Below, one piece after another: positions 24,968-34,117 of a DNA stretch of 64,000 nt. Under the pieces are notes generated by a model. It made no database searches, had not been told where the DNA came from, and was given only the letters and a program-made list of their open reading frames with translations. Origin of the DNA: Haloplasma contractile SSD-17B (GTDB lineage: Bacteria > Bacillota_I > Bacilli_A > Haloplasmatales > Haloplasmataceae). The position numbers and the translations under genes were made by a program. Where the stretch lies: assembly GCF_000215935.2 (NCBI RefSeq), contig NZ_AFNU02000003.1, positions 186,001-250,000 on the forward strand, given 5' to 3'. How positions within the stretch are numbered: position 1 is the first letter of the stretch; every line of letters starts with the position of its first letter.

Positions 24968-27900
24968 CTATTTATGGATATATTTCTTTATTATAATACT
25001 CGAACCTGCAAACATAATGGTTCCGATAGTGAGAATAACCACTTGATATTTAATTGAGTCTGTATTTTCACGTTTTATTGTGACCGTATCATGATATAAG
25101 AAGCAATTACCTTCCTCGGTATAGATATAAAACGTAAGATTATAGTCACCGTTTGATAAATTAATATTAAAATCACCTTGATCGAACTCTATAATACTAT
25201 TTGATTTTAATGTTTCATCATTAATAATTACTAGGACACGGTCCACATCGATCTCCTGATTTAACTTAAAATGGTAATTAGTGTCGTAAAGTCCTGTCAA
25301 TTCACTTTTTATATTATGATAGTTTATAGGATTTTTCATAAGCATTGAACCATCTGATGCCTTATAAAATATACGATCTGTTTTGTTCTGTTCTTCCCCG
25401 TAGACATATTCTAAGTCTAATGTATCGGGTCCAAACAGTAAGAATTGTTTTTCAATAGGGTGAATACGCTTTTTAATTGTGTAACTAAACTCGCTTGTCT
25501 CAAAACTAGCCGCAGGTGTTTCAACAATAAAATATGGTAAATCATTCAATAAACTTAACTGTATTTTCGAATACGTAAGGTTTTCACCCATTTCTTCAGT
25601 CGATTGATGACTGTATATGTTATAAGTCTTTGTTTTTATGTTTTGTTTTAGCTTAAAATCAATGATATCTAGCCCAATATTATGATGTTCATCATAGGTT
25701 GAAAAGATTAAATCTTTTACACCATCTTTGTTGTAATCGTATATAGTATATTGTTCCGTTGGAGTTTCAGAATAAAATCCATCAATGGTGTACGTATAAG
25801 GTGTAATGACACCACCATTACTATAATTATGAATAGCAAGTTCTGAGGAAACTAACGATTTGGGTTCAATTGTAATGATATCTATAGTACCATCCTCATC
25901 TAAATCCTCAATACGATAGTCATTATTATTAAAATCTCCTACTTTGACCAGATTCTCGTTTTTATAATCAAAAATGTAAAGTGCTTTTTTATGAGTATAA
26001 ACGAAATCAGAAAAGTTCATTATAAATTCGTCATATCCATCATTGTTTAAGTCAACTTCTTTAATAAATTCGTAGTTACCATAAGGAATATCAATTGATT
26101 TAAAGAGTGTATTCTCTTCATTAAATAAATCACCTTCTGATGTCTTATGGAGATTAAAATCAAGTACGGTTCGATCATAGAAAAAATAACTTTTAAGCTC
26201 ATGCGTAAGTAATTCCTTATAACCATCATTATTTACATCATCATGGATCTTATAGTGATTAGCAATTTTAACGTCACTAGAATTATCAACTAATACGTTA
26301 GCATTTACTAAATCATAAATTAAATAATGTGATTGCCTATTCCCAGTATCGAATCCATCATTATAGGTAACTACAATTAAAAGTTCATTAACATGATCGT
26401 TATTTACATCATGGTATGAAATGGCATCAAATTCTAAATCATTCTTTGGTTCAGATGATTGATGATTATTATAGTTATTATAGTCAAATGTACGTTCATC
26501 AACTAAGTCTCCTGTTGAGTTATTATAACGCTTCGTTGTTAAAATTTGATTGTAATCATTTGCCTCCACTATAAAGAAATTATCATCTGATAGGTACTTA
26601 TGAAGAAAATATGTACCACTCTCAGTTTGATGTGTTTTAATTAATTCAAATTCCTTGTTATAGAGGGCAAAGTAACTTATGATGTCATTATAAATTAATC
26701 GTTGTTCAACTTTTACAAAGTACTCATCTGACACGAGTAATTCTTCCTGTTTAATTTCTTTACTATCAATCAACCAATTAGGTTGTAAACTTGGTAAAAA
26801 GTCAACACTTAGTTGGGTTACTTTTGGTTTGGGGTCAATCATAATCATACCATTCGTATGACTTTTTAAAACAGTTCCTGGATGAATCTTGTATTCACTA
26901 ACTAATATATGTCGATTTTCTTCTAAATCCCATAGATTTAAGTGTCCAAAGCCTCTATACACAATGAAATCACCTTTTTTAAATTGAAAATCGGCTTGTT
27001 CAAATACAACTGGCTCAGCATTCGTTTTTTGAATACGGAATTGACCCATTTTTTTAGAACTTGTTAGATTTTGATCACTCATCTTCCATTCTACAATATA
27101 ATCATCTAGTCTATCCTTATCAATAGATGATATATTTTCTAATTCAAATGTTACAGGGGCATTGATTCCTGATAAAAAGTACTCTATGTCACCCACACGA
27201 TAAGATTCAAGGTTACTCCTTTTATTTGAATATTTTAAATCGCTATAATGAGGTATTAACTGCTCAGTAGAAAAAAGTTGTATTTTATTAATTATTTTAT
27301 TTTCGTGAACGTCTATTTCATATACGTTTCCATCCTCACTAGCTGCAAGTAAACGATTTTGTTTAGGTAAAAATTCTAACTCACGTACATTCAATTTAAT
27401 CGTCTTTAGTTTTGTTAACTTTAGGTCTTTTGCAACTTTTAATTCCTTTAATTGATTAAAGGTATTACCATCAATAAAGATTATATTTGTGGGCTGAACA
27501 GCGAGTGCTAAATCGTCTATCCCATCTTTATTGACATCCGATATAAACTCGAATCTCCATATGTTATTTTTATAATGAAATTGCTTTTTGGTATCCCCTG
27601 TTTTTAAGTTGATTTGTTCCATTTTATAACCTGATATGACATAAATGTCTTCATCTCGTAGTTCGACTTGTATAAGATCAACTGGTTCCTCACAATAAGT
27701 AGAAAAACGACAAAGTTTAGAAGATTGTATTGTTGGATTGTATTCCCATATGACGTTAGAAGATTCATAGTTAATCGTTACTAATTTATTAAACTCTTTA
27801 ACACGTCTAGAGCGTATAATGATCAAAAAGTCACTAAATCCTTTGTTGTCAATATCTTCTATTGTTTTTAATTTTAAATCTATAATATCTTTATTCAAAA

Positions 27901-28207
27901 TTCCTGTTTCACTGATTGCATCCCTTATGTGGTTCGATTCTATAATAGATACGACACTTTCAGGATAATCAATTTTTTTGATTAAAAATCCGGTAGTATC
28001 AATGATCTGTATACCTTCACTATTTAATAAAGCCGTGTATTGAATATTATCAATTGTAATTTCACTCGTGTCAAATACATGACTTGATAATTCTGTACTG
28101 ACGTTTGCCTGAGTTCCCTTTACAGTTGTCTCACCTAACTGGGTGAGTAAAATAAAAGTAAATAAGCCTAAAACGAAACTTATACTTACAAGTTTAATTG
28201 CTTTCAT
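24968..28207 (-). CDS. Giant FG-GAP/VCBS-like surface protein, A type, downstream module
   Basis: A 1079-residue membrane-anchored extracellular protein. It has an N-terminal hydrophobic signal/anchor (about 6-24), a long beta-rich ectodomain and a C-terminal membrane helix (about 1052-1072) ending KKYIHK. Calcium-loop-like repeats recur: DIDNKGFSD (118-126), DVNKDGIDD (224-232), then DVNNDHVNE, DVNNDGYKE, DLNNDGYDE, DLDEDGTID and DYNKDGVKD. Each is followed by a hydrophobic strand, as in FG-GAP/VCBS beta-propeller blades. NVIWEYNP and ASEDGNVYEI recall PQQ-type propeller strands. Cys166 and Cys172 form a pair conserved in all four paralogues, probably a disulfide. A sandwich-like domain precedes the last helix. 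The ribosome site is AAGGGGGGAT. Ligand and role are unknown. Confidence 0.85.
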   Translation of the reverse strand: MKAIKLVSISFVLGLFTFILLTQLGETTVKGTQANVSTELSSHVFDTSEITIDNIQYTALLNSEGIQIIDTTGFLIKKIDYPESVVSIIESNHIRDAISETGILNKDIIDLKLKTIEDIDNKGFSDFLIIIRSRRVKEFNKLVTINYESSNVIWEYNPTIQSSKLCRFSTYCEEPVDLIQVELRDEDIYVISGYKMEQINLKTGDTKKQFHYKNNIWRFEFISDVNKDGIDDLALAVQPTNIIFIDGNTFNQLKELKVAKDLKLTKLKTIKLNVRELEFLPKQNRLLAASEDGNVYEIDVHENKIINKIQLFSTEQLIPHYSDLKYSNKRSNLESYRVGDIEYFLSGINAPVTFELENISSIDKDRLDDYIVEWKMSDQNLTSSKKMGQFRIQKTNAEPVVFEQADFQFKKGDFIVYRGFGHLNLWDLEENRHILVSEYKIHPGTVLKSHTNGMIMIDPKPKVTQLSVDFLPSLQPNWLIDSKEIKQEELLVSDEYFVKVEQRLIYNDIISYFALYNKEFELIKTHQTESGTYFLHKYLSDDNFFIVEANDYNQILTTKRYNNSTGDLVDERTFDYNNYNNHQSSEPKNDLEFDAISYHDVNNDHVNELLIVVTYNDGFDTGNRQSHYLIYDLVNANVLVDNSSDVKIANHYKIHDDVNNDGYKELLTHELKSYFFYDRTVLDFNLHKTSEGDLFNEENTLFKSIDIPYGNYEFIKEVDLNNDGYDEFIMNFSDFVYTHKKALYIFDYKNENLVKVGDFNNNDYRIEDLDEDGTIDIITIEPKSLVSSELAIHNYSNGGVITPYTYTIDGFYSETPTEQYTIYDYNKDGVKDLIFSTYDEHHNIGLDIIDFKLKQNIKTKTYNIYSHQSTEEMGENLTYSKIQLSLLNDLPYFIVETPAASFETSEFSYTIKKRIHPIEKQFLLFGPDTLDLEYVYGEEQNKTDRIFYKASDGSMLMKNPINYHNIKSELTGLYDTNYHFKLNQEIDVDRVLVIINDETLKSNSIIEFDQGDFNINLSNGDYNLTFYIYTEEGNCFLYHDTVTIKRENTDSIKYQVVILTIGTIMFAGSSIIIKKYIHK

Positions 28208-28295
28208 TTGTATTACATCCCCCCTTGTATTATTAAAGAATACAAACTACAAATTTAGTACCTATACTAGTCTTGTGTTCATACTGGTTTATCTA

Positions 28296-29207
28296 TTAAT
28301 GGCCTGCAATATCAATCTTATTAAATCGTTTAATATTTAGTGCGAATAATACTAGTATAATTACAAATGCTACACCGAATGAAAGCCATTCACTCTGTTC
28401 TATAAATTTTATTTTAGAAGAGGGAATCATCCCTAGGTCAGGGTCTGTGAAGTGACCTGTTCTTGTACTAAGCCAATTATAGATTGGGTGTGCATAGTTT
28501 CTAAATATATTAAAACGCCCCATAAAGAATAAAAACAGATCGCTATTTAAATTTATAAGGGTTGAAAAAACTTTACTTACTTGATAACGTAATGAAGCAA
28601 ATTTTAATAAAAAAGAAAAATTACTAAATAGCATGATAATCGAACAAGTAAATAAAAAGACTTCATTTGATTTGAGCAGAAAGCATAAAAGACTGAATAC
28701 TAAATAAATTAGTAGACTAAACATACAGATGTACAAAAATGCAGCAAGTGCAATTAATAATAGGTTTAAATTGAATATTTGAAAAAGAAGCATGATAATG
28801 AGGACACTTAAGATCAAATTAATGAGAGTCAAAAATAAATAGGTAAAATAAATACTTGCCATAACACGAAGAAAATAACCGGTTCGTGTAATCGGATTTA
28901 CAATTTGAGTTAATAAAATACCGCTATGATCGTTCGCCCTTAACGAGACGTATTGTTCTATTAAAATAAACGACCAAAGCAATATTCCACCTGTTATAAA
29001 ATAAATACCAATGCCATAATAGGATAGAATATTATTCTCTACTGTATTTACATTATAAAGTGATAACGTTACTTCATCCAAATATAAATCATGATAAAAT
29101 CTTAAGAGTGTTGCATATAAGAAAAATGCAATAGTCTGGACGCAAAGAAAAAGTAACGTTCTTCTTGATTTTAATAAATTAATAATTAGTATTTTTACTA
29201 AGCTCAT
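28296..29207 (-). CDS. ABC-2-type permease, B type, downstream module
   Basis: A 303-residue membrane protein with about six helices. It shares with the other three permeases the loop SGILLTQIVNPITR, the extracytoplasmic TDPDLG motif and the ending KRFNKIDIAGH. It is closest to the B permease at 37490-38401, with the same length and the same MSLVKI/MGLIKI start. An A/B pair of permeases is expected to make a heterodimer with two copies of the ATPase. AGGTGGAGG precedes the ATG. It lies 213 bases after the B lipoprotein and 88 bases before the A protein. Confidence 0.83.
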   Translation of the reverse strand: MSLVKILIINLLKSRRTLLFLCVQTIAFFLYATLLRFYHDLYLDEVTLSLYNVNTVENNILSYYGIGIYFITGGILLWSFILIEQYVSLRANDHSGILLTQIVNPITRTGYFLRVMASIYFTYLFLTLINLILSVLIIMLLFQIFNLNLLLIALAAFLYICMFSLLIYLVFSLLCFLLKSNEVFLFTCSIIMLFSNFSFLLKFASLRYQVSKVFSTLINLNSDLFLFFMGRFNIFRNYAHPIYNWLSTRTGHFTDPDLGMIPSSKIKFIEQSEWLSFGVAFVIILVLFALNIKRFNKIDIAGH

Positions 29208-29420
29208 ACAACCTCCACCTATTGTTTAGTTTGGTTTATATCACTTAAGATGTCTAAACGAAATGATTAAAGTATCACGCCAAGCGATATATATGATTTC
29301 AATAATTAACAAACAATGATTAGTTTAGTTCTATTTAAGTTAAATGAATAGATGATCTGTTTTTATTATAATAATCACTTTATTATTAATAGATTGGATA
29401 ACTGAACTGATAGCAAACCA

Positions 29421-32400
29421 TTATTTTTTATAATAACATTTCTTAATTACATAAAGGCTTGAGACATACAGTATGACCACAAATAGTACGAATAATCCAA
29501 TTGCCCCGAATAAATAGTGATCATTTTTTTCAATCTTTATCACATTGTTAAAGTAAAACAAGTCACCTCCAGTCGTTTCAACTTCTAACTTGAGAATATG
29601 ATTTCCTGGCGGTAGAACAAGTTTTAGCTGATCGGTATTATATTCGGTATACTCTTTTTCGGTATAATAATGTCGAATTCTTTTTACATCGTCACGTTTA
29701 ACCATTACATCGTAGTAATTACCTAATAGACCAGATTTTTTTATTTCTATGTCTGATGTATTAAATGGTGCCGTAATTAAAACTTTATTTACTTCATCAC
29801 TGAGTAAGAATTTATTATTTAAGTCCTTGACTGTTTTATTTAAAATAATAGCGTCTGAATAAATCTCAACATGGTCTCCATAAGTAATAAAGTCAATTTT
29901 ATAATCGTCTGTATTTATAAAATAATGTTTAGAGAATGAATTCTCTTCAATTGTTACCATGTAATAAGTCTGATTGTTAAATGTAATAGTTGATAGGTCT
30001 TTTCCATATCGATACGTTCCAACATCTTCTTTGTGTTTGTGACTATGAGGGTTAGATACTTGTTTTTCAGTCCTATTTCCTGATAAGTCATACTCTTGTA
30101 GAATTATATTATGGTACTCATCATATTTAAACATCATCATATTGTAGTTCTCGCTAGCTTCGTCAAACCTATAAGTTGCAAATTCCCCCATTAACGAATG
30201 ACGATTTAACGTACTTAAATTTACATAATCATCAACATAGATAAATTCATAATTGAACATTGGCTCAAATTCATTATTAACAAACTCATGTACAACTAGA
30301 TTTAATTCAATCTGATAGTCATCACTTAAGCCATTTGTCAGGGGGGAAATCTCACCTATTTCTAATGTAATAAATTCAGATCCCCCATCTTGATTAAAGT
30401 CAACATCGCAACCTTGAACAAACGCTTGTTTATACGTGACTGTGCTATGTTGTAATGGGATAAACTTATTCAATTCATAATCATAAATCGATGGTTTATA
30501 ACCTTGACTTTGCGAAGCATCTATTAACTCATTATGACCATTCGCGTTATAATCATATTTACACGTGCTATTAAGTCGATCATTCGGTAGTTCGGTAGGC
30601 TCTTCAAATAGAGTATCGTTATTACTTAAGATTAAATATGGAACGGGCTTACCACCATTCGGCACATCATATTTATATACAAGATCATTCATGCCGTCGT
30701 TGTTTAGATCATTTAAAATTTTAATACTAGAACCCGAATAATAATTTACATCCTTCATAGCATAGGATTTACTAAAATTAAAAAGACCTACATCATTTAT
30801 AAAGTCAACCAAATCGAATGAATACCTTAATGCAGTATCTGAGTAGGCGTAATTTGTTGTCACGATTTCTAAATAGCCATCGCTCGTTACATCCTCATAA
30901 AAATAAGGAGATACAAACTCTTGATTTTTAAATCGTTTTACATCCTTAACAATCGTTTGATCAATAAGATTAATTACCCTAATATGATAGTTAGATTCAC
31001 GATCATCAAATTCCATCAGATATAAATAATTCTGTTCAATCTTGTAATCAACTAACTTTTTATATGACTTTATACGGTGACTATAAACTTCTTTGAATTC
31101 TCCATCATATAATTTGAGGTAACTAAGTTCTAATTTGAGATCATAGTCTTTTATCATTAAATATTCACCTAACACCTCATGTTCTTGCCTAATGCGCTCA
31201 GAATATAGTTTAAATTGAACGGTAAGACCACCTTCTGGTTCTGCCCCTTCAATCAGTGATAGGATTTCTAAGTCATTTGTCAAAATGATCAATTGCGTAT
31301 CTAAGTAAAAAACTTTACTTATCTTATTCTTAGCTACGTTTGTACTTTGACTTACGATTTCTTCAATGATATTTTCATCGGTTTTTATATGTTTAAATAA
31401 CAATTCATTTTTAATTGGATCTTCAAGGACAAAGTAATATTCCTGTGATGCAGAATAAAATTCATTATCTGCCTGTGTTCTAAGTTTGCCATTTTTTGAT
31501 GAAATAATTGAATATGAGTCTATGTCATGATTATTAGAAGTCATGATTGAATCATAGTGGATGATATAGTCTTGTAATAAGTCTTCATCGATTGAATCAA
31601 TAACTTGGATATTAATGTTTTTATAGGTTGTTGCTTCTCGTCCAAAAAAGATGGTCATTTGATTGTTTTTTATTTGTTGTTCATATGTACCCGGTTTATT
31701 CTCAATCATTTTAATATAGTAGTTTTTATAATCTTCTGTATCACCATCATAAATAACTTCATACCATTTAACAGCTTCCTTTTCTAAGGAAATTTCATAA
31801 GTTATTCCATTCTCACAAGCTGCAATTAATAAATGTCTTGTTTCAATGTACTCAATATCCCATACATTACGTTCTAACGAAATATATGAATTAAGTTCTA
31901 AATCACTTTTAATCTTAAAATCTTTGAATTTTATAAAATCTTGACCATTTAATAAAGACAATACATTTGGTTGCGTTACTAAGACAACATCAGAGTAGTT
32001 ATCTCCTGTTAAGTCAGGAACGAATTCGAAATCCCAGATATTATTATGACTTTTGTATTCTTTGACTTTTTCTCCTGTTGTTAAATTAAGAGCGTAGAAT
32101 GAATATCCTGCTGATAAATAAAGACGAGCTGTATCTGTCACTTCATAATTGGTAATTGGTAATTGTTTATTACATGTTTTTTGATCCTCACCACACTCTT
32201 TGGATTTAACAAAAGGCATATAATCCCATATAATAGTCCCATCTTCGTAACTAATTGCCATAATGCTATTCGTTGCTTTCATTACTCCCTCTTTGACAAT
32301 AACGAGTAAATCAGAAGTCCCTTTACCATCTATATCCCCTATTACTTCTAGATGAACACTTATTAGCGGATAATCCTCCTTTGAGGTATTTAATTCTTTT

Positions 32401-32690
32401 ATAGCATGAGTTAATTTATGAACAATCGTACCCTTTTCATTAATTGTATAAATAGCATCATTATTTAAAAGTAAACTGAAATCGTTTCCATCAATGGTAA
32501 TCGTTTTAGCGTCATAGACATCAGTAGAGTAAAGATTTAAATCAGTTGATTTTGTAACAGCTGCAGATTGAATAGTCGACTCAATATTTGAAGTTCGCTT
32601 GTTCATATCCTTTTCATCCTGTGCCATGCAACCACTAATCACTAATGTTAAAAGCATTATAACTGTTAGTAGTAGACCCTTTAATTTCAT
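29421..32690 (-). CDS. Giant FG-GAP/VCBS-like lipoprotein, B type, downstream module
   Basis: A 1089-residue surface lipoprotein. The lipobox VISGC puts the lipidated Cys at 21, and a second anchor, a hydrophobic helix ending in a basic tail (KKCYYKK), closes the protein. Loops of the DxDxDG kind include DIDGKGTSD (119-127), DLTGDNYSD (226-234), DVTSDGYLE, DLNNDGMND, DYNANGHNE and DFNQDGGSE. IIWDYMP and NNIWDFEF align with the A-type proteins, as does the Cys pair at 166 and 173. Near the C-terminus LKLVLPPGNHILKLEVE suggests a beta sandwich. AAGGGAGGGG precedes the ATG. The protein is homologous to the A type but distinct, so A and B probably pair. Confidence 0.85.
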   Translation of the reverse strand: MKLKGLLLTVIMLLTLVISGCMAQDEKDMNKRTSNIESTIQSAAVTKSTDLNLYSTDVYDAKTITIDGNDFSLLLNNDAIYTINEKGTIVHKLTHAIKELNTSKEDYPLISVHLEVIGDIDGKGTSDLLVIVKEGVMKATNSIMAISYEDGTIIWDYMPFVKSKECGEDQKTCNKQLPITNYEVTDTARLYLSAGYSFYALNLTTGEKVKEYKSHNNIWDFEFVPDLTGDNYSDVVLVTQPNVLSLLNGQDFIKFKDFKIKSDLELNSYISLERNVWDIEYIETRHLLIAACENGITYEISLEKEAVKWYEVIYDGDTEDYKNYYIKMIENKPGTYEQQIKNNQMTIFFGREATTYKNINIQVIDSIDEDLLQDYIIHYDSIMTSNNHDIDSYSIISSKNGKLRTQADNEFYSASQEYYFVLEDPIKNELLFKHIKTDENIIEEIVSQSTNVAKNKISKVFYLDTQLIILTNDLEILSLIEGAEPEGGLTVQFKLYSERIRQEHEVLGEYLMIKDYDLKLELSYLKLYDGEFKEVYSHRIKSYKKLVDYKIEQNYLYLMEFDDRESNYHIRVINLIDQTIVKDVKRFKNQEFVSPYFYEDVTSDGYLEIVTTNYAYSDTALRYSFDLVDFINDVGLFNFSKSYAMKDVNYYSGSSIKILNDLNNDGMNDLVYKYDVPNGGKPVPYLILSNNDTLFEEPTELPNDRLNSTCKYDYNANGHNELIDASQSQGYKPSIYDYELNKFIPLQHSTVTYKQAFVQGCDVDFNQDGGSEFITLEIGEISPLTNGLSDDYQIELNLVVHEFVNNEFEPMFNYEFIYVDDYVNLSTLNRHSLMGEFATYRFDEASENYNMMMFKYDEYHNIILQEYDLSGNRTEKQVSNPHSHKHKEDVGTYRYGKDLSTITFNNQTYYMVTIEENSFSKHYFINTDDYKIDFITYGDHVEIYSDAIILNKTVKDLNNKFLLSDEVNKVLITAPFNTSDIEIKKSGLLGNYYDVMVKRDDVKRIRHYYTEKEYTEYNTDQLKLVLPPGNHILKLEVETTGGDLFYFNNVIKIEKNDHYLFGAIGLFVLFVVILYVSSLYVIKKCYYKK

Positions 32691-32961
32691 TAAAATCCCC
32701 TCCCTTAATAAGTAAAATTAATAGTTCTTTACTCTTATTAATATACAGTTTAAATTAACCCTACCTTGTTTTATAGAAATTTAGTCCGTATAGTTTCATA
32801 GCGATTACTTAATGAAAACACTTTTTAGGATATCGTTTCAATTAAATTATATGCTGATTTATACCTAGATTAAGATTAGTTATGAAGATTAGAAACCTTT
32901 TTAATCATAGATTCAACCCATAAATAGATGATTACGTATTACAAGGAAGTTTATCTCTAAA

Positions 32962-33912
32962 TTAATCACCCGTAATATCCATTCTTTTGAACTTAACCAT
33001 AGATAAATATAATAACACTCCATTTAAAATTGGAATCGTTATTAAAACAATCCCTTCAATTAGACGGTCAAGTCTTGACACTTTAAAAAAGCTAAATCCA
33101 TTGTCTGGGTCAGGGGTATAGCTCACACTAAGTCCAAACTTATGATAAAACTCTAAAAGCCTCATAGGTGTTCGTTCATCAAACACCTGAAATAGATGCC
33201 TTACAGTAAAAAGATATGGATATGCATCTACAATAGTAAAGGGTACCACTAACCTAATAAGGTCGGTGTTATAATAGTGACTAACCTCAATCAAATAGTC
33301 TTTTAATATAAATGAGAAAGAAGCGCCCACCATTAGGACTCCACTTATGATGACGGCTAATTCAATTCGCTTCACCATAATTACAATAAATGTCAAACAG
33401 CTAATGATGACAAGAATATGCCAAACTGCGTAAAGAATAGAAGCCAAAACTAATTTAATAAGGGCTTCATTATGAAAACCAAAATTTAGAATAAATAAAC
33501 AATAGGAAATAATGATATTGAATAGAGAAACCACTAAAAAAGCAATGAATAATGCAATAAATAACGTGAAGAAATACGCGCATCTTGATACTGGTCTTGT
33601 TATATGAGTTAATAGAACTCCATTTGCATTATTGGTACCAAAGTTTTTAACCACCTCGAATAATATAAATAACCACAAGAGAATACCTAGTGGAATATAG
33701 TAAATTGATTCTGCAAACGATATAATTTGTATAATATTTCTAAAGTGGTCTATATTGTATCTAAACAAAGGTGATAGTATGAATTCTTTTTCATGACTTA
33801 CTCCTGCGAATATAAAATAACTACCTGTTAGAATGATATTTAATGCCATAAAAATATATATTTTATAAGATTTTAAAATTCTAAGAATTAATATACCTGT
33901 TAACTTGATCAT
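32962..33912 (-). CDS. ABC-2-type permease, A type, upstream module
   Basis: A 316-residue membrane protein, paralogue of the permease at 23065-24018. It has the loop NGVLLTHITRPVSR, the motif PDPDNG and the ending KRMDITGD. It follows its A surface protein by 189 bases with no ATPase in between, whereas the downstream module has ATPase and permease overlapping. GGGGTGATC lies nine bases before the ATG. A TATAAT (on the minus strand near 34060) in the spacer might give it its own promoter. It must borrow an ATPase, most simply the one at 24011-24955. Confidence 0.83.
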   Translation of the reverse strand: MIKLTGILILRILKSYKIYIFMALNIILTGSYFIFAGVSHEKEFILSPLFRYNIDHFRNIIQIISFAESIYYIPLGILLWLFILFEVVKNFGTNNANGVLLTHITRPVSRCAYFFTLFIALFIAFLVVSLFNIIISYCLFILNFGFHNEALIKLVLASILYAVWHILVIISCLTFIVIMVKRIELAVIISGVLMVGASFSFILKDYLIEVSHYYNTDLIRLVVPFTIVDAYPYLFTVRHLFQVFDERTPMRLLEFYHKFGLSVSYTPDPDNGFSFFKVSRLDRLIEGIVLITIPILNGVLLYLSMVKFKRMDITGD

Positions 33913-34089
33913 AGTTTAGATCACCCCAATTCGTATTAATTATGATTACTCTTAGTCTATTTATAACTAACGTTAGATTAGTTCGCATATACGTTTATTT
34001 TACTTATACATATATATAGCTGTACTTATGTTTATAAAGCATTATTTACATTAGTTTATTATACAATCTGGTTAACCATATTAACTAGT

Positions 34090-34117
34090 AGTCCTGCATC
34101 ACTAGTGGTGCAGGACT
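34090..34117 (-). other. 28-bp palindrome spanning the stop codon of the A protein gene
   Basis: AGTCCTGCATCAC and GTGGTGCAGGACT form a near-perfect stem with the TAG stop codon of the surface-protein gene in the small loop. There is no T run on the coding side; the plus side is T-rich. It sits where the other module has its ATPase gene. It may limit read-through into the permease, protect the mRNA 3' end or mark an old deletion. Confidence 0.6.

Larger units (their letters stand above)
23065..32690 (-). repeat. Downstream copy of a tandemly duplicated ABC/FG-GAP module
   Basis: In transcription order it holds B lipoprotein (29421-32690), B permease (28296-29207), A protein (24968-28207), ATPase (24011-24955) and A permease (23065-24018). 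The same order, without ATPase, recurs at 32962-41710. The spacer between B permease and A protein is 88 bases in both copies. The copies are diverged paralogues, not recent DNA repeats. Confidence 0.8.

Noticed and set aside
26047-26229. Short minus-strand frame inside the A surface protein gene
   Set aside because: It is an alternative frame within a long, well-supported gene.
33913-34101. Possible remnant of an ABC ATPase between the upstream A protein and permease
   Set aside because: On reading the spacer I found no Walker-like codons or other ATPase traces. Only a promoter-like TATAAT and a palindrome are visible.
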